Assembly: GCF_027744825.2 (NCBI RefSeq) | Contig: NC_071334.1 | Location: 4,235,437-4,299,436 of the forward strand | DNA: 64,000 bases | Reading direction: 5' to 3' | Source: Synchiropus splendidus | Lineage: Eukaryota; Chordata; Actinopteri; Syngnathiformes; Callionymidae | Shown: piece after piece, positions 32,930 to 45,864 of the stretch | Layout: every line of letters starts with the position of its first letter | Numbering within the stretch: the stretch's first letter is position 1 | The notes under the pieces: model-generated | The model's input: the letters and a program-made list of their open reading frames with translations, nothing else | Database searches by the model: none | Told to the model about the DNA's origin: nothing | Program-made: the position numbers and the translations under genes

Positions 32930-33585
32930 ACGAGGTGAAATTAAGGAATTTAATAAAGACGATTAACACAAACACAGACGAACAATAACGGGAAACTGAA
33001 GGCGCCGGAACCAAAACACGAACCGGGAACTACACGAAGCAACTGGGGTAGAATCTGTAAAAAAAGAGAGGCGACTTAATATCAAGCCTGTAACAACGGG
33101 GGAGAACACAAACACACTCGGAATTTAACTCGTGAGGTCCAACAGACTAAAAGCGCTACGTGGAGGAGAACACTCAAACTCACACCAGGAAACACTACGA
33201 CAATCGATAAATGAAAAGTGAGACAGTAAAACGCTCACACACGGGAAGACTAGAGAATGGAGGAGAGAAAACAGTTGCAGAGCGAGGAGGAGAAAACGGA
33301 ACTAAGGAAGCAGCTGAAGAGGAGTGGAGCGCCCACAGGAATTTAGAAATACTGAGTTACGATGAGGAATGTAAGTCTTGGGAGAGTTACCGGTAACCCG
33401 AGGAGACCATCTGGCGTTTGCAGGCTGGAACCCAGGAGAAGATATCCATGGAAGGGCTGATGATGGGATGAGTTCCATGAAGCTGACGGGAAGGCAGCAA
33501 ACTACAGAAAGTAACAAAATAAGAGCACAGGGAAATCACGGAACAAACAATGAACAGAATGTGCACACAGAGTGCGAACATGACA
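32930..33585. mobile_element. LTR-like dispersed repeat, family E, copy 3
   Basis: TTTAATAAAGACG near the left, then GGAACCAAAACACGAACCGG, an AAAGCGCTACGTGG block, ACCATCTGGCGTTTGCAGGC, and the right end GCGAACATGACA at 33574-33585. Parallel to copies at 1490 and 27121. No LTR partner or internal domain. Confidence 0.55.
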
Positions 33586-36500
33586 CTAGCCTCTCTGACT
33601 GTGATGCACCGGTTGTAGTAAACTTAATAAACAACAGGGACCAAAGCGTGTGGACAAAGAACAATCCCATCAGAGGATGAGCTCACTTGAGGAAATGAGA
33701 TGTTTGTCGACTCACCATACAACCACAGTTGAAAGTACTGTGAACAAAAGCTTGGGTTTTCATGAGTGGGACCCTTAACTCGCATCAACAGTACGAAATA
33801 AAAATACGCTTTCAACTGTCTTTTTGGGGAACCATACTGTTCTAAAAGGAAATGCGTGTATAATGACAAATTCATACAGATTTCCCTCCAGAATTTACGG
33901 ATGCCTGTATATAGAGTTATGGAGAGGCTTTGATGTTTAATGGACAAAATCCATTATGGAGAAATCTTCAGATCCAGTGAATAGGTTTGAGCAGCCGCTA
34001 CGATCACTTGACCATATGCAGTACGGAAACAAAAAGGTCTCAAGAGCAGCACACACTCAAGACTTCATCGTGACCTTCTCCAAGTCCAGCAAGTAGACCG
34101 ACACTGTGAACTGTCTCCACACTGAGTCTGCTCTCAGAGAGGGGCTATGTTTGCTAATTCCACAAATGCACTCTCAATGACACAAGAGAATGAAATTGCT
34201 TTTATGCAGCAGAATTACATTTTTTGTAATGCGGTTTTACTTTATGCAATTAAAAAAAAAAGGGGGCATTAGGACTAAATGGGTACTCGGGTTCATTGTG
34301 CTTTGTTGTGGGTCCAGCGAGAGACATGAAGATGTGAAATGCTAAGGCAGCTAATAAATATGCATCGACTGTCCCGACCTCGGCAGAAAACACCGAGTTC
34401 ATCTGGAACATTTATCGGTTCATTGTGCACGGCCTGAAAGGTTCCACCCCCCATTTCGACACACACACACACACGCACGGTCCCCCCTCCCGCCTCCTCC
34501 CCCCATGTCCGACTTGAGACATGTATTAGTCATTATCAAACATATTAATGGCTTTTATGAGTTTGCGTTCGCCTCTTTGGTTTGGTGAATTATTCAGCTC
34601 AATAAGGAGACGGTGAGTGAGCGGGTGGGCCGCGGCAGTCAGGTGGGCCTCATACCTGAGATGGCAGCTGACATGGGAGGCGTTAGCTTTGAATTATTTA
34701 GTCGATTCTCTGCAACTTTTTTTTCTTTTCTACAAGTGCCACGATGCGGCCCGCAGAAGTACACGTGCACGCGCGCGGACGCGGGTAAACCATCACATTT
34801 ACTTCAAGCGGCATTTATTACGGTTGCACAAGCTGTTAAGCTGTCGTCTGACCATTAACAAAGTCAAGCTCCAATCGGAGCACGTACTTCACTCCTGCTT
34901 GCAAATGGAGTTTTGTATCACAGTTTTAAAAAACAAACAAATAAATAAATATCGGCTTTGTCACAGCTATTGTTCGCAGCAGCGGTCGCTCCATAAAAGT
35001 ACAGGACTCTCGTTCCTCAGTACTTCATTCAGCGGCAGCAGCCAACAGTATAACAATATAAATAAACTTCATTTGTGAAACGTCTCCCCTAATGAATTTG
35101 AAGACGGAGCCGGAGCGCGAGGGGAGCGGCGGTCGACAGGCATGGCATTAAAAGTTAAATCAGCAGCTTCTTAGCGCCGCAATTCACACAAAGCCAAGTG
35201 GAAACGCTGGCAGCAATTTGAACGTCAACTGTCAACCTCGGTGGCAGACGACACATTTTGATGTTTGTCCAAGTGCTCGGTTTTGTGCTTCATTCTGCGC
35301 GCGCGTCGGCAGCAGCGCTGACAGGATGCGTCTATACTGTGCGTCAGCGTGAAGCCAACAACACATGCAACGGAAGACGTATAAATAAAGTAAAAGAAAT
35401 AGTGGTTTTCTTTATCGTCTCCGTCAATTAGCGGACATGTCCGACGTGCGCGTGGCCTCTTCCGTCTGTCTTCATGAGTCGCTGGAGGAAGCCGCTTTTA
35501 AGTTTGGGAGGGATAAAAGACGTAGAGGGATGTTGACATTGTTCTCATGAGTGCAACGTCAAAAAATTGCTCTGATTTGGCAGATTAAATTGCAACTGTT
35601 TGACAGGAGAAGCGCGTTGCTTTTGCTATTATAACTTAAAGGCAGCGTGTCACTGGATATTAGGCTTGTGATTACGGTTTAGCAGAACCACTTCTCTCGA
35701 TACAATGACATGAAAAAATGGTCATTTTATTTTCATTGAACAGATGGATTCAGATGGCGCCTGCTCAACGCTACGTTACCATCGGTCAGTCCACTTTATC
35801 TGGAGAGCAAACTAACGGAGAGCACATTAATTCACATTTTGGATGTTATTCAGGTTTATAAAACACAGTACGTCTTCAGTGAAAACATTTATTCCATATA
35901 TACAATATTAGCTTTGGGGCAGATTCGCGTAGCGCATGTTTTTACTGCGAAGAAGAAACGATTTCTTTCCTCAATATTGACAGTGTTTTACATAGAAATT
36001 ATTGTGAGTTTCTGATAATAAAAATGATAAATAAATAATACAAGAAACTCAATGTGTTTTTATGCATTTCATACGTATTGAACCAATGTCTCTCAGAATG
36101 TCGCATCTCCAGAGAACTACTGATATTGGGGCTTCCTGAAGCCACAAATTAAATGTATGAAATTGTTGGATTTCAAGGCTGATGGCGACTCGGACGGTTC
36201 TGATGGACCCAAAGAAGGTAGAGTTCAATATGCTGTGCTACTAAAGTAGATGAAGGGCTACAATTCTGCCTTTCCGATCAGCGATGTTGACCTCGGGAGC
36301 CTACGTCTCTGCCCCTTCCGGTCGGTCCTTGGGACCCAAGATCGGAAAAAAAGTAATGGACGTCTGTGGACGGATGAAAACAATTTTCTGGTCCACTTTG
36401 CCTCCTGGCCTGGATCACACATATGCTGCACCTCGAGTTAAATGACAAATAATAATGTGGGTTTCGACGACGTTTGCAGTGTAATTTATGATTTATTTGC

Positions 36501-38024
36501 TTGTGAAAACACGTGATTATTTAGACTACAAATCAAAGGTTGCATGTAACTACAGCAGAATCCGACTGCTCCTGCTTGAAGGCAGATGCTAAAGGTACTA
36601 AACTATCAAAGGTAGAAGCTAGCAAACATTAGCTGACATCTACTGGCTCTGATGCTTCCGACTATCGAGTGAGAGCCTGTGACAAGCATCATAGTTCCGT
36701 ATCATATATCACACAAAACCTAAAGTAACTTTTACAACTTAGAATGTGTCAAATTCACAGACATCATCTCTGAGGCATATGTCAAGCCACAATGCAAGAT
36801 AACTTTCGTTCGACTTCAGAAGCGGTTCACTGATACTCACGGTTGAATATCGCATGCAAGGGTCACTAAGTACCTGACTCAATGAAGCCCCTCGCATGTT
36901 CATCCAATGAAAAGAAGAGCTCTACTTCAAAGAAAATCACCTTGCAAGTTCAGTCTGCTTGATCTCCTACGAGATCAACGCTGAGGCATCACTTTCCCAT
37001 ACTGACATTCTTTAGGTCACATATGACTCTACAACGTCTTAAAAAAAACTGCACTTATCTATTAATCTTCTCACTTATTTTTAGATTCATGGTATTCACG
37101 GCATATCTTCTTGTTTGCATCACTGTGTGTGTGTGTGTGTGTGTGTCTGCGAGTGTGCATGTGTGACAAAGTAACCATCATTGTGTGAGACGATGTCGAG
37201 AAACGACACGTTTCCTCTCGACTCAGTAGCATTCTGCCGGGCCGCCAATCAGGGATCTGATGATGGGATGAGTTGTCGCGATGCAGTGAGACGTCAAGCA
37301 GCCAGCTCCTTTTTTTTTTTCACCTCATCTCCCCTCTGTGCTGCCACTTTGTAAAATCACATTACCCTAATGAGAACGCGAGTGGAAAGGCAGTGACAGA
37401 GCAGGGATATGGATGAGTCGCGTGTCACAAGCGCTCACGTTTCAAGCCTGCAACTCTTCTTTTTGAACTCAAATAGGCTTGGCCCGAGGTTGTGGTGAGG
37501 AGAAGTCAGCCGCCCAGAGCGTGTTGGCTCATCTAACGCTGCCAGACGCCTGTCACGGTTCTTGTTGTTCGACTTGGCTTCCGCATTGTTGATATTACGT
37601 CCGGACGCTTTCAGATTTTATATTGCGGGGATTCCAGGCCTGATGATTGTTTTCCCACTTCAGTTACAATGGAGAGACGAGGGAGAAGGGTCATGCAGTC
37701 GAATACTTTCCATTCTCCTGAGCAGGGATGGAACTGGCGAAAGACTTATCCTGATACAAATTTTAGAATTTGAACTTGGAAAAAATGCGTCAAATACGTA
37801 TGCTCACTATCTTCTGTCTGGTCAGACCATCTGTGGTGTGGAGAACACAGATGTTTCCTGTCTCATGTTCCTAGATGTCTATAGCTCTGTAGTAAAAGTA
37901 GCTGTTAATATTCAAAGTAAGGTCAGCATCAGATCTGTTGTGATGTGTAGTCAAGATGAGGAGCAGTGTGTTGACTGTGTTTCTTTTAAAAAATACATTT
38001 AAAACTGAAACTGTGTACGACAGC
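33586..38024. other. long low-copy stretch, no gene recognised
   Basis: About 4.4 kb without a recognisable repeat except (GT)n at 37123-37146 and T/A runs. 34150-34620 and 35090-35500 are complex sequence with octamer-like (ATATGCAT) and homeodomain cores and CpG-containing patches. The 153-codon (34617-35078) and 146-codon (37562-38002) plus frames have no recognised domain; the second starts ATG at 37562 but has neither a promoter nor splice context I can support. Confidence 0.4.
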
Positions 38025-38189
38025 TAGTGAGGGGAGATGAGGTATCGTGAAACAGTACTGCAGGGTTGATGACACAGTCACATCAGTGTCCTAATTTTGA
38101 ATGACACGAGATAGCGCTCTTGGTTTAGAAACGTTTTCTTTGAAATAATCTTTGAATTTTACAGACAGACAGACATCTACCCATCACTA
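38025..38189 (-). mobile_element. MITE-A copy 5, decayed
   Basis: Ends TAGTGAGGGG and CCATCACTA are recognisable. The left motif is degraded to ACACGAGATAGCGCTC (about 38102-38117); the right arm and its motif are deleted. Flanks ACGACAGC and GTGTCAGT match at four of eight positions. Confidence 0.65.
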
Positions 38190-38309
38190 GTGTCAGTGTC
38201 ACGTATGGAAAGTGATATATACTGTGTCATATGCAATGCTCCACATGGTTGCAACACAGTCTCCCTGGTAGCTCCAAGTCACATTGTGATCATCCTGTAA
38301 GGCAGCGTT

Positions 38310-38480
38310 GCTAAAACCTGGAGGTTGGGGTTAGGTATGTCGTGGGATGCTGTTCCTTCCAATCTCCACTTGACAATGTGTCAATTGCTATTTTAATACC
38401 CTCAAATCGCTGTTCGTTTCAGCCTGATGGAATCACGGAGGAGAGCCACGTAAAGGGGGATAAATAGCAACTGACATCCT
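38310..38480 (+). mobile_element. MITE-D internal fragment, diverged
   Basis: GGTTGGGGTTAGG, GTGGGATGCTGTTCC and TTGCTATTTTAATA parallel the interior of the 19398-19780 element and of the 2826 fragment. Termini not found. Confidence 0.35.
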
Positions 38481-38547
38481 ATGTGATTCAGTGAAGAGAG
38501 CATCTCCCAACATCTCGCACTCCACTCCCTTTTGATCTGAGATCTTG

Positions 38548-38706
38548 TTCTTACATGAGCCGCAGAGGTCTATAAGCCGCAGGTGCAGTGGTGCTGTCTG
38601 CACCGGAGAAAGGCTTAAAAATGCATGAGGATCACTTCTAAACTAGTTTGGAAAACGGGCTCCAGCATGGAGACTGACTCATGAAACAAACTGGCCAATG
38701 TTCTGA
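38548..38706 (-). mobile_element. MITE-B copy 2, truncated
   Basis: Reverse-strand match to the right third of MITE-B: GATCTTGTTCTTACATGAGC, GCAGGTGCAGTGGTGCTGTC, TAAACTAGTTTGG, GGGCTCCAGCATGGAGAC. It stops after CTGGCCAATGTTCTGA. AP-1 site TGACTCA at 38675-38681. Confidence 0.7.
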
Positions 38707-40358
38707 CGCTCATTGCGCTACCCCACCCACCCAAGACAGTCTCACGGCCGTGTCACAATGTGTCTCTGAGCTGTTCTGCCCAAGGAACTAGAGAGTCAGA
38801 CTGACTGACCTAACTGTCTCGTAAAGGGGATCGTTTTCAGCGATGAATTGCATACGATAAATTATCGCCCATTGCATCTCCAGAGGACGTCGTGACTGTG
38901 CTGAGCCTTCCTGTCAAGCCTATGTGTTAGTGCTCCAGGGGCTATCATCGCTGAGTTGAACGCCTCCATATTTGTGGTCTGCATTTGTTGATAGGAGACA
39001 GAATCCTGAGGTTTTTCTGCCACATTATCGAAAAGACAGTTCTAAACTCATGAATGAACAACAGGCTTTTAAGGCGACCCAGTTCTGTGAGTCTTTCCAT
39101 GTAACTGGGTACTGAAGTTGGTCCAGGGGTTAGCTACCGTATTGGGATCAACTTCAATGCAAACACACGCTGATGCGAGGTGACAGGACAATTTCTCCCT
39201 GCACCTTCAATGGGCAAACAATAGTAGAGTGAAAAAGACAAAACCAAACATTGCTCGCCTTCATTTGCCTTCACTTTTCAAGGTAAAAACAAGTCAATAG
39301 AATAGCATCATGTGTTGGCTGATTCCACAACATTTTGCCACATTCATCTTCCCCCGGTGAATGACTGACAGCTTCTTTACTACAGCCAAACACCTCAAGC
39401 TCAGCGCCTGAGAGGTTATTAACAAGTGTTAGGGCGGCGTGTCGGAAGGTTGTGACAACACGGCGACTCGTAGGAAGTGAAGTCAACTTTACAAACGTGA
39501 TGTGAAGCTCGAGTGCATTTGAAGCCGATTCACGTGCCACTCAGCGGCGCGTGGCTTCTTCCGCGCCCCTTCATCTTCCTGAGGACTTCAGAAGTAGGTC
39601 CGGAGAAAAGCAGTACTTAGCCGATTAGCTCCCATCCTCCCCTTTGCTTTAAGCTTTAATCGTCTTTGAGACAAAGCGAGATAACCGAGTGGACACACAA
39701 CTCTCCCTAATCAAGTCAATTATTCATCAATACCCTATTTATTTTTACCTTCGGTGTCAGTCAGAGTCGTAGGAATGTGCGTGGATTCATGTTTAATTCA
39801 TTCATATGCATGAAAAGGTGCCCGGTAAACACGCTAGTACTTCTAAGTAATGTATTATGTTTATAAGGAAGAGGACATGCATTATTTATCGGTGATGTGG
39901 ATGGAGGGCAGCCCATCATCGGACGTAAGAGCGTCACATTACCCTCAAATGCAGATGGACTTAAAGGGGCCAGGGTGCGTCATTAAAGGTGGCGGGAGGC
40001 AAGGAAATATGCAAAGAGTCAGGCGATGAGATGAGAATGGACTGACCGCAGAAGTAGAAAGATTCAAACTAGCGCCCACGGCAGCGAGGGTGGAGGGGAG
40101 GGAGGGTGAGGAAAGAGAGCCCCAGCCAAGAGACGCTGAGCTTTCCTTTAGCTGACATGTCATCGAGGATACGAGCGGTCCCATGCTGTGGCTCGGAAGC
40201 GGAACTGAAAAGACCCTTATACTAGAGCAAGGGATTCACAAATAAAAATAATGTTTTTATTCGTACGGAAATGTGATCAAATGACACACTTGAGAGTCTA
40301 GTTCTCTTTAGTTCAACTGGGACCATTCATAATGATTACTTGTCCAAAGAGGTGTAAA

Positions 40359-40359
<1 letters not shown>
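38707..40359. other. low-copy DNA, no gene recognised
   Basis: 39590-39730 has several homeodomain-like cores (CGATTAGCTC, CTTTAATCG, CTAATCAAGTCAATTATTC). No gene or repeat named. Confidence 0.4.

Positions 40360-40411
<52 letters not shown>
40360..40411. repeat. (TA)n microsatellite
   Basis: About 26 TA units, about 30 bp upstream of the MITE-B copy. Confidence 0.95.
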
Positions 40412-40414
<3 letters not shown>

Positions 40415-40440
40415 GTCACCAAATATTCGCCCCAGCCACT

Positions 40441-40866
40441 AAATTTAAGAGGGAAAACAGATCTTGTTCCTACGTGATCCGATTCTAAACTAGTTTGGAA
40501 AACGGGCTCCAGCATGGAGACTGACTCATGAAACAAACTGGCCAATGTTCTGAACTGGAATCATCAACTCCTCACATCTGTTATTGACATTAAAGCGCTC
40601 AAAATGTGTCCCAAGTTCCGACACCACAGCCGGTCTCAGCTGCTGCTTCTTGTCCCTGTGGGCGGAGCTACAGACACGCGGGCGAAAACAGTGCATTTTT
40701 AGGTCAATTAAACGCCTGTGATGTCATGGGTTTCATGTGAGGAGACTCAATATTTTGGCGGCATGACACTCTTTAGCCTGGAAAAATCCATATTTTAGCT
40801 GCGTTGTAAAAGTTGCATGGTTCAGCCCGCGAGAAAGAATTAGCGCTTCATAGTCTGGAAATTATA
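40441..40866 (-). mobile_element. MITE-B copy 3
   Basis: The reverse complement runs from TTATAATTTCCAGACTATGA (diverged terminus, compare TACCGTAAATTCCGGACT) through the internal blocks to CTTAAATTTAGTGG. It keeps CATTAAAGCGCTCAAAATG and TGGGCGGAGCT. The internal inverted partner is partly eroded. AP-1 site TGACTCA at 40522-40528. Confidence 0.7.
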
Positions 40867-41821
40867 ATTGTCTTTTTTAAAGCTTCAAGGACTCTGTGGA
40901 GCTGCGCAGCAAAACACAGTTTCACACTGACTTGGCCTAGGTTGCAGTGAACCACACAATAAGCTCTGTCAAAGACTCGTCCCGGATCTGAAATATTAGA
41001 ATATCAGAATGTATCAATCCATCATGCACTGGAGTCAAGGATGAACTTTAGTCACATGCAAAAACAACTCTAAACTCCTCGTGGGTGAACTGAATATGTG
41101 ATCTTACAACAAGGAACATCGAAAAAAACAGCCACAGCGCACCTCAAACTACAATAGCATTTCACAGCTCAGCCTTCAGTGACACACTAGTTCAATAAAT
41201 ACCTCTCACAATGGCATCATTTACGACAGCACGACAGGGGAAATCGTATACACTTGTATGTCACTTGCAGACAAAATGAAAGCAGATCATGACGGCACAT
41301 GCTGAATTCATTTTACATCAGGGCGAAATCTGATGTTAAAAGCCAGACATTTAAATAATAATATCTTTTTCTTAAATTCCATTTTGCGACCTTTGTGATG
41401 TGCAGTTGATCTACGCGTCAACATTTGCTGCAACTTTAACTACGATATCAGGTATTCATGAGGTGGTGGGAAGGTACTCAGCGTGGCCTTTTGCTAAAAT
41501 GCCAGAAAGACGTCGGCCTATATATCTGCGCCGTGACAAGAGGAGACTGCGTTCCAATAAAACAATGAAAGTCAGAAATCCATTAGAAAGGCAAATGTTA
41601 CCTTTGCATGTGAAGAGATCTGAAGTGTGAATTATGGCTGGCTGGGAACGCACAGAACGTTGACGGCGCGGGGGAGTGAAATACCTTGTTCGAGTCAAGG
41701 AGAGGTTCAACAGAACACACACTCTGGAAGTCAGACAGACGGCAGGAACATAGATACGCAGACACACATGGGAGCAAATTTACATGTAAACACACTACAA
41801 AACTATTGACACACACACACT
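40867..41821. other. low-copy DNA, no gene recognised
   Basis: Short CA-rich run near 41807-41820. No gene; overlapping small frames at 41400-41870 lack domains. Confidence 0.45.
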
Positions 41822-43125
41822 TGTGTGTCCATGCTTGTGGGGACATTGTGAGCTTTCTCATTGCCATCACCCTTTCCCCAGCCTCTCAGCCTAAACCTAA
41901 CCATCCAAAACACATGGCTCACCTGAACCAGGAACCCAAACCAAAGTGGAACCTTAGTCCTCAAATGGAGGCTTAACCATATGGCGTCCAGCCAAATGTC
42001 CCCACAAAGTCATACGGTCCTAGTATCAAGAATCCGTCCCACAAAGTGGGATAAACAAGCCCTACACACACACACACGCACAGGTTTTTTACACCATCTT
42101 TGTGGGGACCTTGCATTGCAATAACCCTTTCCCCAGCCTCTCACCCTAAACCTAACCACAACAACAACAAATGACTAACCTTCACCAGGACTCTGAACCA
42201 AACTTAAACCCAGTTGTAATGACCCAGTTATTTTAAAGCCCTATGCCTCAAATCGAGGCTTAACCTTGTGGGGTCCAAGTGAAAAGGGCCCCACAAAGAC
42301 ATCAGGGCCCGACAAGGATGTGTTTTCCCCAGAATTGGTCCTCACTAGGACAGATAAGCTTAAACATGCATGCACAGACACACACACACAGTCGGGTTTT
42401 GCCTTTGTGAGGACCTTGCATCGCAATAACCCTTTCCCCAGACTCTCATGCTTAGCTTAACCATCCAAAACACATGGCTCACCAGAACCAGGACTCTGAA
42501 CCAAAGTGGAACCTTAGTCCTCATCCTCAAATTGAGGCTTAACCTTGTGGCGTCCATCCAAATGTCCCCACAAAGTCATACGGTCCTTGTGTCAAGAATT
42601 GTCCCTACAAAGTGGAATAAACAAGCCATACACACACATACACAGGTTTTCACACTGTCTTTGTGGGGACCTTGCATTGCAATAACCTTCCCCCAGCCTC
42701 TCACCCTAAACCTAACCACCCGAAACAAATGGCGATCTTCAGCAGGACTCTGAACCAAACTTAAACCCAGTTGTAATGACCCAGTTATTTTAAAGCCCTA
42801 TGCCTCAAATTGAGGCTTCACCTTGTGGGGTCCAGCAAAAAGGGCCCCACAAGGATGTGTTTTCCCCAGAATTGGTCCTCACAAGGACAGATAAGCTTAA
42901 ACATGCACACACACACACAGAGTTGTGTTTTGCTTTTGTGAGGACCTCTCATTGCCATGACCCTTTCCCCAGCCTCTCATGCTTAACTTAACCATCCAAA
43001 ACACATGACTCACCTGAACCAGGATGCTGAACCAAACTTACACCCAGTTTGACCCAGTTTTAACTCTGTCCTCCCAAATATAAATGTCCTCATAAGAAGG
43101 CGGCTTGTCAAGGCTTGGTACTCGC
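41822..43125. repeat. tandem and higher-order array of the TTGTGGGGACC repeat
   Basis: Units of about 280 bp each begin with a (CA)n tract and TTTGTGGGGACCTTGCATTG, then CCCTTTCCCCAGCCTCTC, CTAAACCTAACCA, a CCAGGACTCTGAACCAAA block, a CCTCAAATTGAGGCTTAACC palindromic block and a CCCCACAAAG tail. Two unit types alternate, so the true period is about 560 bp: GGTTTTTTACACCATCTTTG near 42084 and GGTTTTCACACTGTCTTTG near 42643 are equivalent. About 2.3 higher-order units are present. No protein coding. Confidence 0.85.
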
Positions 43126-44868
43126 AATGTATGGCAAAACATGCCCACACATAATACAGTAAGTTTCCATTCAAACAGTTTGGGACAGATGCAGTTTCAG
43201 TCGCGCAGGACAGACATGTCTATAGCCATAAAATGTGGGCAGAGATACATGAAAAAAAGCCATCAAAACAATGTAGAAACAGATAAAACTAACATCACAA
43301 AAAATGAAATGTACTTTCAATGAATAAATACAGACATCCAACAATGAACAGTGAGTCCAGTCAGAGTCCACCACGGTGCAACTTGTAGGGTGTGTAGGGT
43401 GGACAAGTCCGTCACCGGTGCTGTAGCCCAATGCTGCCGGAGAGAGACGCCTTGGCTCCATGACTAGCATCGTGCTACACTCTCCCAACGATGCCCAACA
43501 GCAGCAGCAGCTTGTCCGTCATCAAACTGTCGTTGTGTTGCTGGTGAGAGGCTCCACAATGGCGGACGCCTCGTGTTGTCCACCCCTCCTTACCCGGCGC
43601 CTGGCCCCAGTGCGACTCCCCCGTCTGTTCCTCCCAGCTTAGATCCAGGGGAATACTAGCTTGGCTGCTCCACCAACATGGAGCTAGCATGCATTGCTAG
43701 CTGTGATCCGACGCAAGGATATCACTGTCCAGGTTGGGTCCAGCAAATCCACACGTAAAAACTGGACAAAAAGCAGAGTAAATATTTTGTTAAAATCATC
43801 TGTCATTTTTTGTGCGTCAGGTGTGACTTTAAATCTGGTATTTTCATTATTTTTCACTCATTTATTTCTCCATGTTAAAGGCAAAAGCCTGGCTGCGCAG
43901 AAAGTCCACTACGCATTGAATTTTTTGAACTGGTTCCTTTTTGTCGCAAAGCCAATTTGAATCAACGCTACTTATCTCCCCTATTTATTCCATCTGCTTC
44001 TTTAATTCTACCTTTGTGTTGCATGGCAGCAGGCGGCAACCTTGAAACGCATTTTCCTGCTCAGGATAAATGGCAGAAATAGAGAAAAGATGGACCATGC
44101 GCGGCCAACACACCGAAAATGCCTCGGGCTGGTGTCAGTGGCAGAGGGAAGCTCTGGACAGGGCCGAGCTTTGTTCACCGACTACCTGCTTTCACTCATA
44201 ATAAACATCAATGAAAGAGTTCCAACCCGCTCCTCTTCCATCTGGTCGCCGCCTCTTTCTTGACTCACCTCTGCTCCGTCTGGTGTCACTTTATCAGTGT
44301 ATCAGTGAGGCTCCTTAATTCAAGGCCGAGCCGAGCTGTCACTCTGGGGTCCTCGTGTCAGCGTCACATTCAGACAGACACATGTTGTAGGGCACCGGGA
44401 CCCGTCCATCTACGCAGGAAGAGAGACATTTAGAGTCTTATCAGCACAAGCTCTCTGGTGAATTTGCAGACCCTTGAGTGATAAGGAGAGGCAGAGGAGC
44501 GAGAGAGGAACAACAACAGGGCAGATTCTGGGGCTGCTCTTGTCTGGCCGCTGACTGGCCGTTTCACACATGCACAATAATAACAACAATTACTGGGGTT
44601 GGATCGCTGTCTGCTTTCACACATTTTATATAGACATATCCTTACCTCTAAACCTCCATATCAAGTCAGTGTTTTTCATCCAATTCAATGAATCAGATTT
44701 CAGAATTTTTATTGATAATGTCAACGTTGTCAATGTCCCACCAACTCGTAAAGTGCCTTAGTAGATCATGCAATAATGAACAAAATAGGTAAATAGTAAT
44801 TGCAAAAAAAAGTAAAAAAAATAGAAGAAAAATAAACAATGATAAAAGGAGACATTAATACACAACAA
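43126..44868. other. low-copy DNA, no gene recognised
   Basis: GCAGCAGCAGCAGC at about 43499-43512. 43980-44360 is complex sequence with no gene identified. Confidence 0.4.
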
Positions 44869-45005
44869 GGATGTTCACGAACTGATCAGTCTGGCTGAGG
44901 AGAAAAAGCTGTCTGGTCTGGATGGACCGTAGCTTCCTGCCAGAGGGAAGAGGGACAAACAGTCCATGACCAGGGTGAGAAGGGTCAAAGGCTCTGATCC
45001 ATCAT
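44869..45005 (-). mobile_element. LINE 3' fragment (same family as 9049 and 13889)
   Basis: GTCTGGTCTGGATGGACCGT, AGCTTCCTGCCAGAGGGAAG and AACAGTCCATGACCAGGGTG match the other LINE copies. Only about 135 bp remain. As in the 9-11 kb region, a MITE-C copy lies a short distance to the right. Confidence 0.65.
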
Positions 45006-45174
45006 CATGATCAAGCTGGCTCAACATTTTTACACAATGAACCCATGTAAAGCACAGAATGAACATTGTCAGGACAACAGTCAGAATTTTCTTTTCTTAA
45101 CAGGAACTGCAACTACTATTTAAAGAAGTCAATAACCTGTCGACTCCGTCTTTCTACCACTTCACTCGCTTGTA

Positions 45175-45864
45175 CAGTGGTACCTGGGTTCTCGACCACA
45201 ATTCGTTCCAGAAGTGATTTGTTCGAAATCTGAATTGATTTTTCCCATTACAATGAATGGAAAAAGCAATAATGCCTTAAAATAGTCTTTTGTAGGAGTG
45301 AATGTAGAGTGTCTGCTGCAGGTGGCTGTTCCTCTATGTGTGTGGCCGCTGCATGTGGGAGGGGTTGCCGAGTGAGTGAGGTCTCTCCAGAAGTGAAGAG
45401 GTGCCCGGTGCGTGTCCAGCTCTGAATGTGCGCTTCTGTGCAGTTTGGCTGTGACAAAGCCATAAACCAAGTCACGCTCTGTCCCAGACTGGCCTCATCC
45501 CTGTCCCAGCTCCAGCCCACAACAGGACATCAAACCCTGGAGTGAGCGCTCCAGCACCTCCCCTGTGACACTCTACCACGGTGCAGTGCGGAGACAGGAA
45601 AGGTTTTACACCTCAATATGAAGAAGAAACAGTCAGTAAATGAGCTAACGGGACACGTCTGCATACAGAGGCTGCGTTATACACAATAACAGAGCGCTTC
45701 GTGGGTCAGCTGATCGGTCTGCCAATGTTTTTTCCAGCTTTTTTCGGGGGCGTTTGAGTTCTGGATTTTCGTTCGATTTTCGTTCGAAATCTGAAGCAAA
45801 ACAATCTCGAAATTTTTGTTCGAACTCCGATCTGTTCGAAGTCCGGGACGTTTGAAAACAACTG
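45175..45864. mobile_element. MITE-C copy 2, 690 bp
   Basis: TA on both flanks (45173-45174, 45865-45866). Ends CAGTGGTACC and a decayed AACAACTG. The interior is nearly identical to 10177-10882. Minus-strand frames 45162-45470 and 45248-45520 parallel those of copy 1. No transposase. Confidence 0.75.

Noticed and set aside
34617..35078. 153-codon plus-strand gene
   Set aside because: No domain; overlaps another open frame in a different register.
37562..38002. 146-codon plus-strand gene
   Set aside because: No recognised domain, promoter or neighbours; length is possible by chance in 64 kb.
42700..42725. telomere-like CCCTAAACCTAACC
   Set aside because: A short phrase inside each unit of the dispersed repeat, not a TTAGGG array.
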